This document shows, in pieces, positions 6,037 through 8,182 of a DNA stretch of 8,182 nucleotides; within the stretch, counting starts at the first letter, position 1; each line of letters begins with the position of its first letter. Made by a program: the position numbers and the translations under genes. The notes beneath the pieces were generated by a model. It had not been told where the DNA came from. It saw nothing but the letters and a program-made list of their open reading frames with translations, and made no database searches. Source of the DNA: Candidatus Aegiribacteria sp. (GTDB lineage: Bacteria; Fermentibacterota; Fermentibacteria; Fermentibacterales; JCC-6); assembly GCA_030600975.1 (NCBI GenBank), contig JAUVUL010000053.1, positions 1-8,182 of the forward strand. Reading direction: 5' to 3'.

Positions 6037-8182
6037 ATGGACAGGAATAACACTGACAGTTTCAGCAGCATGGGGATTGATGCCCTCACTGGTCTTAATG
6101 ACAGGTCCTATCTTGATGATGTTAATGAGGCATATATCAGAAGGGAGGGTCATTGGTCTCTTCTCATGATTGATGTCGATCATTTCAAGCTGATAAACGA
6201 CATCTACGGCCATCTTACCGGAGACAAGGTGCTTCGCCAAACTGCTCTTACCATACAGGTCAATCTGAAGGAATCAGATACAGCGGTGCGATTCGGCGGT
6301 GACGAGTTTACTGTCATCCTGCCGGATACAGGTGAAGAAGGAGCACTGTATCTTGCCCAGAGACTTATTTATGAAATCAAACGGATCAGTTTCTCTGCAG
6401 CTCTGCATATCAGCATTTCCATCGGCGTAAGCCAGAGCAGAAAATCTGATGATTCTATCATGGACCTTGTCTCACGTGCAGACAGGGCTCTGTACAAAGC
6501 GAAGGAAGCCGGCAGGGGTAGATTCTTCTTCTTCACTGAGGATCTTACCGAAACCAAAGCTCCTGATATCAACTTTTCACATCTTGTGGGACGGAGACCG
6601 GAGCTACAGAAACTCAGGCAGCTCCTAGAAGAATCCGTGACCGATTCCACCAGATTTGCCATTATTTCAGGAGAGGCCGGTGTAGGCAAGACAAGACTTG
6701 TGAATGAATTGCTGAATTATTGTGATTTCATGAAATCATTTGTCGTAAGAAATTCGGTGATGGAGTATACACAGTCACAGCCTTTCTCCCTTCTGATAGA
6801 ACCGGTCAGGGAAGTGCTGTCCAACCTCACTGACAGCGAACTAAACTCGGTACGTAAGGCAGTAGAGCCTGTTCACCCGGCCACGCTCGACCTTTTCCCT
6901 GACCTGTGTGCTTCCGTTATGGATGAAACTATATACTTCCGTGAAGAGAGGCTCAGGTTCAGGATATTCAGGGATATTTCAGTTCTTCTTGCCGCTGTAT
7001 CCTCGATCCATCCGATTACCATTATCCTGGATAACCTTCAGTGGGTAACCGAACCGGATATTGCCATACTGTCATTTGTGGCAAGGAATACCCCCGATGC
7101 GAACATCCTTTACCTGTGTATTCTGAGAAGGAGCGAATCATCGGTCGAGACGTTCAAGAAACTGTCTTCAATCAGAACATCACTGCCCCTTCTCAGCCTT
7201 GAGATTGGCAAGATGACCGTTGAAGAAACACGCAACATGATACTGTTTTCCCTGAAGGACCCCAATGTACCATCCGGAGTTCAGGATTTTCTGATATCCC
7301 AGTCGGGGGGAAATCCATTATTTCTCAGGGAACTTCTTACATCATGTGTGGATTCTGGATACATAACGTGCGATAAAGCAGGAGACAAGATCTACAACCT
7401 GCCTGATGATCTGGAAGTACCTGACAGTATTGGACAGATAATTACACTGAAGCTTTCAGCTGTAAGCAGAGAAGCCGGCGAACTATTGAGGATTGTCTCC
7501 CTCTCTCCTGATCAATTCACACTTGCGCTTCTTGAGGGCATGACAGGTCGCGATAAGGTTGAAATAGCGCGAAGACTGGATGAATGCATTAAAGCCGGAC
7601 TGATTGAGGAGTTCATCGATGGAAAGAGCAGTATCAACTTCAGATTTACTTATGGAGCTGCACGGGATTACCTTTCCGCCGACCTTCCTGATTCACTGAA
7701 AATAACCTACCACCAGAGAATGGCAGCCTATTTTGTGAAGTTCTTCAAGAAAGGGAGGAAAGAACTCCTTACTACGGTTGCATACCATTACTCCCGTAGC
7801 CAGGATGATGTCCATGCCGCACGTTATGCCCTGCTTGCCGCAGACCAGGCTTTTAACAGGGGAGCCAACCGGGATGCAATCCAGTGGTATACAGTCTTCC
7901 TTGAGAGGGTCCCTGCAGATTCCAAGTTTACCAGGGCTTTCACGATACATCTCAACCTGGGTTCACTGTATTCAATTACCGGTGAAGTTGATAAGGCGGA
8001 CAACTACCTTAAACAGGCACTGGAGCTGGCTTCAAACCCCAGGGAGCTTGCTGCTGTTCATTTTAGACTTGGAAGGAATAACCTTAACAGGAGCCTGTAC
8101 CCCGAGACCCTCGATAATTACGACAAGGCAGTAAAGATGTGCATGAAAGGTGATTCAGCAGATCCCATCGTTCTCAGGACAC
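6037..8182 (+). CDS. GGDEF diguanylate cyclase fused to AAA-type ATPase and TPR region (3'-truncated by the window)
   Basis: The open frame runs 715 codons to the window end without a stop. Residues 14-165 are a GGDEF domain with DALTGL (15-20), DVDHFKLINDIYGH (46-59) and an intact RFGGDEF (GGDEF at 87-91), so cyclic-di-GMP synthesis from GTP is expected. The inhibitory I-site position reads KESD (78-81) rather than RxxD. Residues 182-540 form a signal-transduction ATPase like those of the AfsR/MalT/adenylate-cyclase-associated group, with Walker A GEAGVGKT (212-219), Walker B IIILD-type ITIILDNLQW (327-336) and GGNPLFLREL (424-433). From about residue 590 helical TPR-like repeats begin (for example LGSLYSITGEVDKADNYLKQ) and continue past the edge. 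The start at ATG 6037 lacks a good ribosome binding site; ATG 6070 would still keep the GGDEF domain. It is a large cytoplasmic signalling protein whose input and partners are unknown. Confidence 0.9.
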   Translation, partial: MDRNNTDSFSSMGIDALTGLNDRSYLDDVNEAYIRREGHWSLLMIDVDHFKLINDIYGHLTGDKVLRQTALTIQVNLKESDTAVRFGGDEFTVILPDTGEEGALYLAQRLIYEIKRISFSAALHISISIGVSQSRKSDDSIMDLVSRADRALYKAKEAGRGRFFFFTEDLTETKAPDINFSHLVGRRPELQKLRQLLEESVTDSTRFAIISGEAGVGKTRLVNELLNYCDFMKSFVVRNSVMEYTQSQPFSLLIEPVREVLSNLTDSELNSVRKAVEPVHPATLDLFPDLCASVMDETIYFREERLRFRIFRDISVLLAAVSSIHPITIILDNLQWVTEPDIAILSFVARNTPDANILYLCILRRSESSVETFKKLSSIRTSLPLLSLEIGKMTVEETRNMILFSLKDPNVPSGVQDFLISQSGGNPLFLRELLTSCVDSGYITCDKAGDKIYNLPDDLEVPDSIGQIITLKLSAVSREAGELLRIVSLSPDQFTLALLEGMTGRDKVEIARRLDECIKAGLIEEFIDGKSSINFRFTYGAARDYLSADLPDSLKITYHQRMAAYFVKFFKKGRKELLTTVAYHYSRSQDDVHAARYALLAADQAFNRGANRDAIQWYTVFLERVPADSKFTRAFTIHLNLGSLYSITGEVDKADNYLKQALELASNPRELAAVHFRLGRNNLNRSLYPETLDNYDKAVKMCMKGDSADPIVLRT

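Noticed and set aside
5767..6240. Minus-strand open frame of 157 codons across the propeller/signalling gap
   Set aside because: It is antisense to the propeller end and the GGDEF start, and its translation shows no domain or plausible composition.
7778..8134. Plus-strand open frame of 118 codons in another frame of the signalling gene
   Set aside because: It overlaps the continuous GGDEF-ATPase-TPR frame, has no family resemblance, and is a shadow of real coding sequence.

Overview
This is a bacterial-type, gene-dense window in which every supported gene lies on the + strand. It has three blocks. Positions 1-4927 hold a compact [NiFe]-hydrogenase gene cluster. Positions 4980-5954 hold a probable surface-anchored seven-bladed beta-propeller. 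From 6037 to the window edge runs a large GGDEF-ATPase-TPR signalling protein that is cut off at its 3' end. No rRNA, tRNA, CRISPR array, insertion sequence or convincing terminator is visible.

Hydrogenase block, in order: a 90-residue unknown protein (possibly cut at the window edge); a 161-residue cysteine-containing protein resembling V4R domains; a hydrogenase small subunit with three predicted [4Fe-4S] clusters (MvhG/FrhG-like C-terminal extension); the [NiFe] large subunit (HoxH/MvhA-like, with a C-terminal peptide to be cleaved); a two-cluster ferredoxin fused to a second copy of the V4R-like domain; the hydrogenase maturation protease; and a stand-alone cyclic-nucleotide-binding domain protein. 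The genes are separated by 0-38 bases or overlap by four bases (ATGA), so they are probably one translationally coupled operon. The enzyme is a cytoplasmic group 3 hydrogenase: no twin-arginine signal or membrane subunit is present. The subunit that would pass electrons to NAD(P), heterodisulfide or another acceptor is not in the window and may lie upstream.

The most interesting observation is that the 161-residue protein and the C-terminal half of the ferredoxin look homologous over most of their length. They share the cysteine spacing C-x17-C-x(30-31)-C, so one accessory domain occurs twice in the operon, once alone and once fused to a ferredoxin. This suggests an undescribed electron-transfer, cofactor-sensing or assembly module attached to the hydrogenase.

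The organism cannot be named from the sequence. A group 3 hydrogenase with a bacterial operon style, a cysteine-rich YVTN-type propeller lipoprotein and a GGDEF-AAA-TPR fusion fits an anaerobic, probably uncultured Gram-negative bacterium of a candidate phylum (Fermentibacteria/Latescibacteria-like). That placement is an inference of low certainty.
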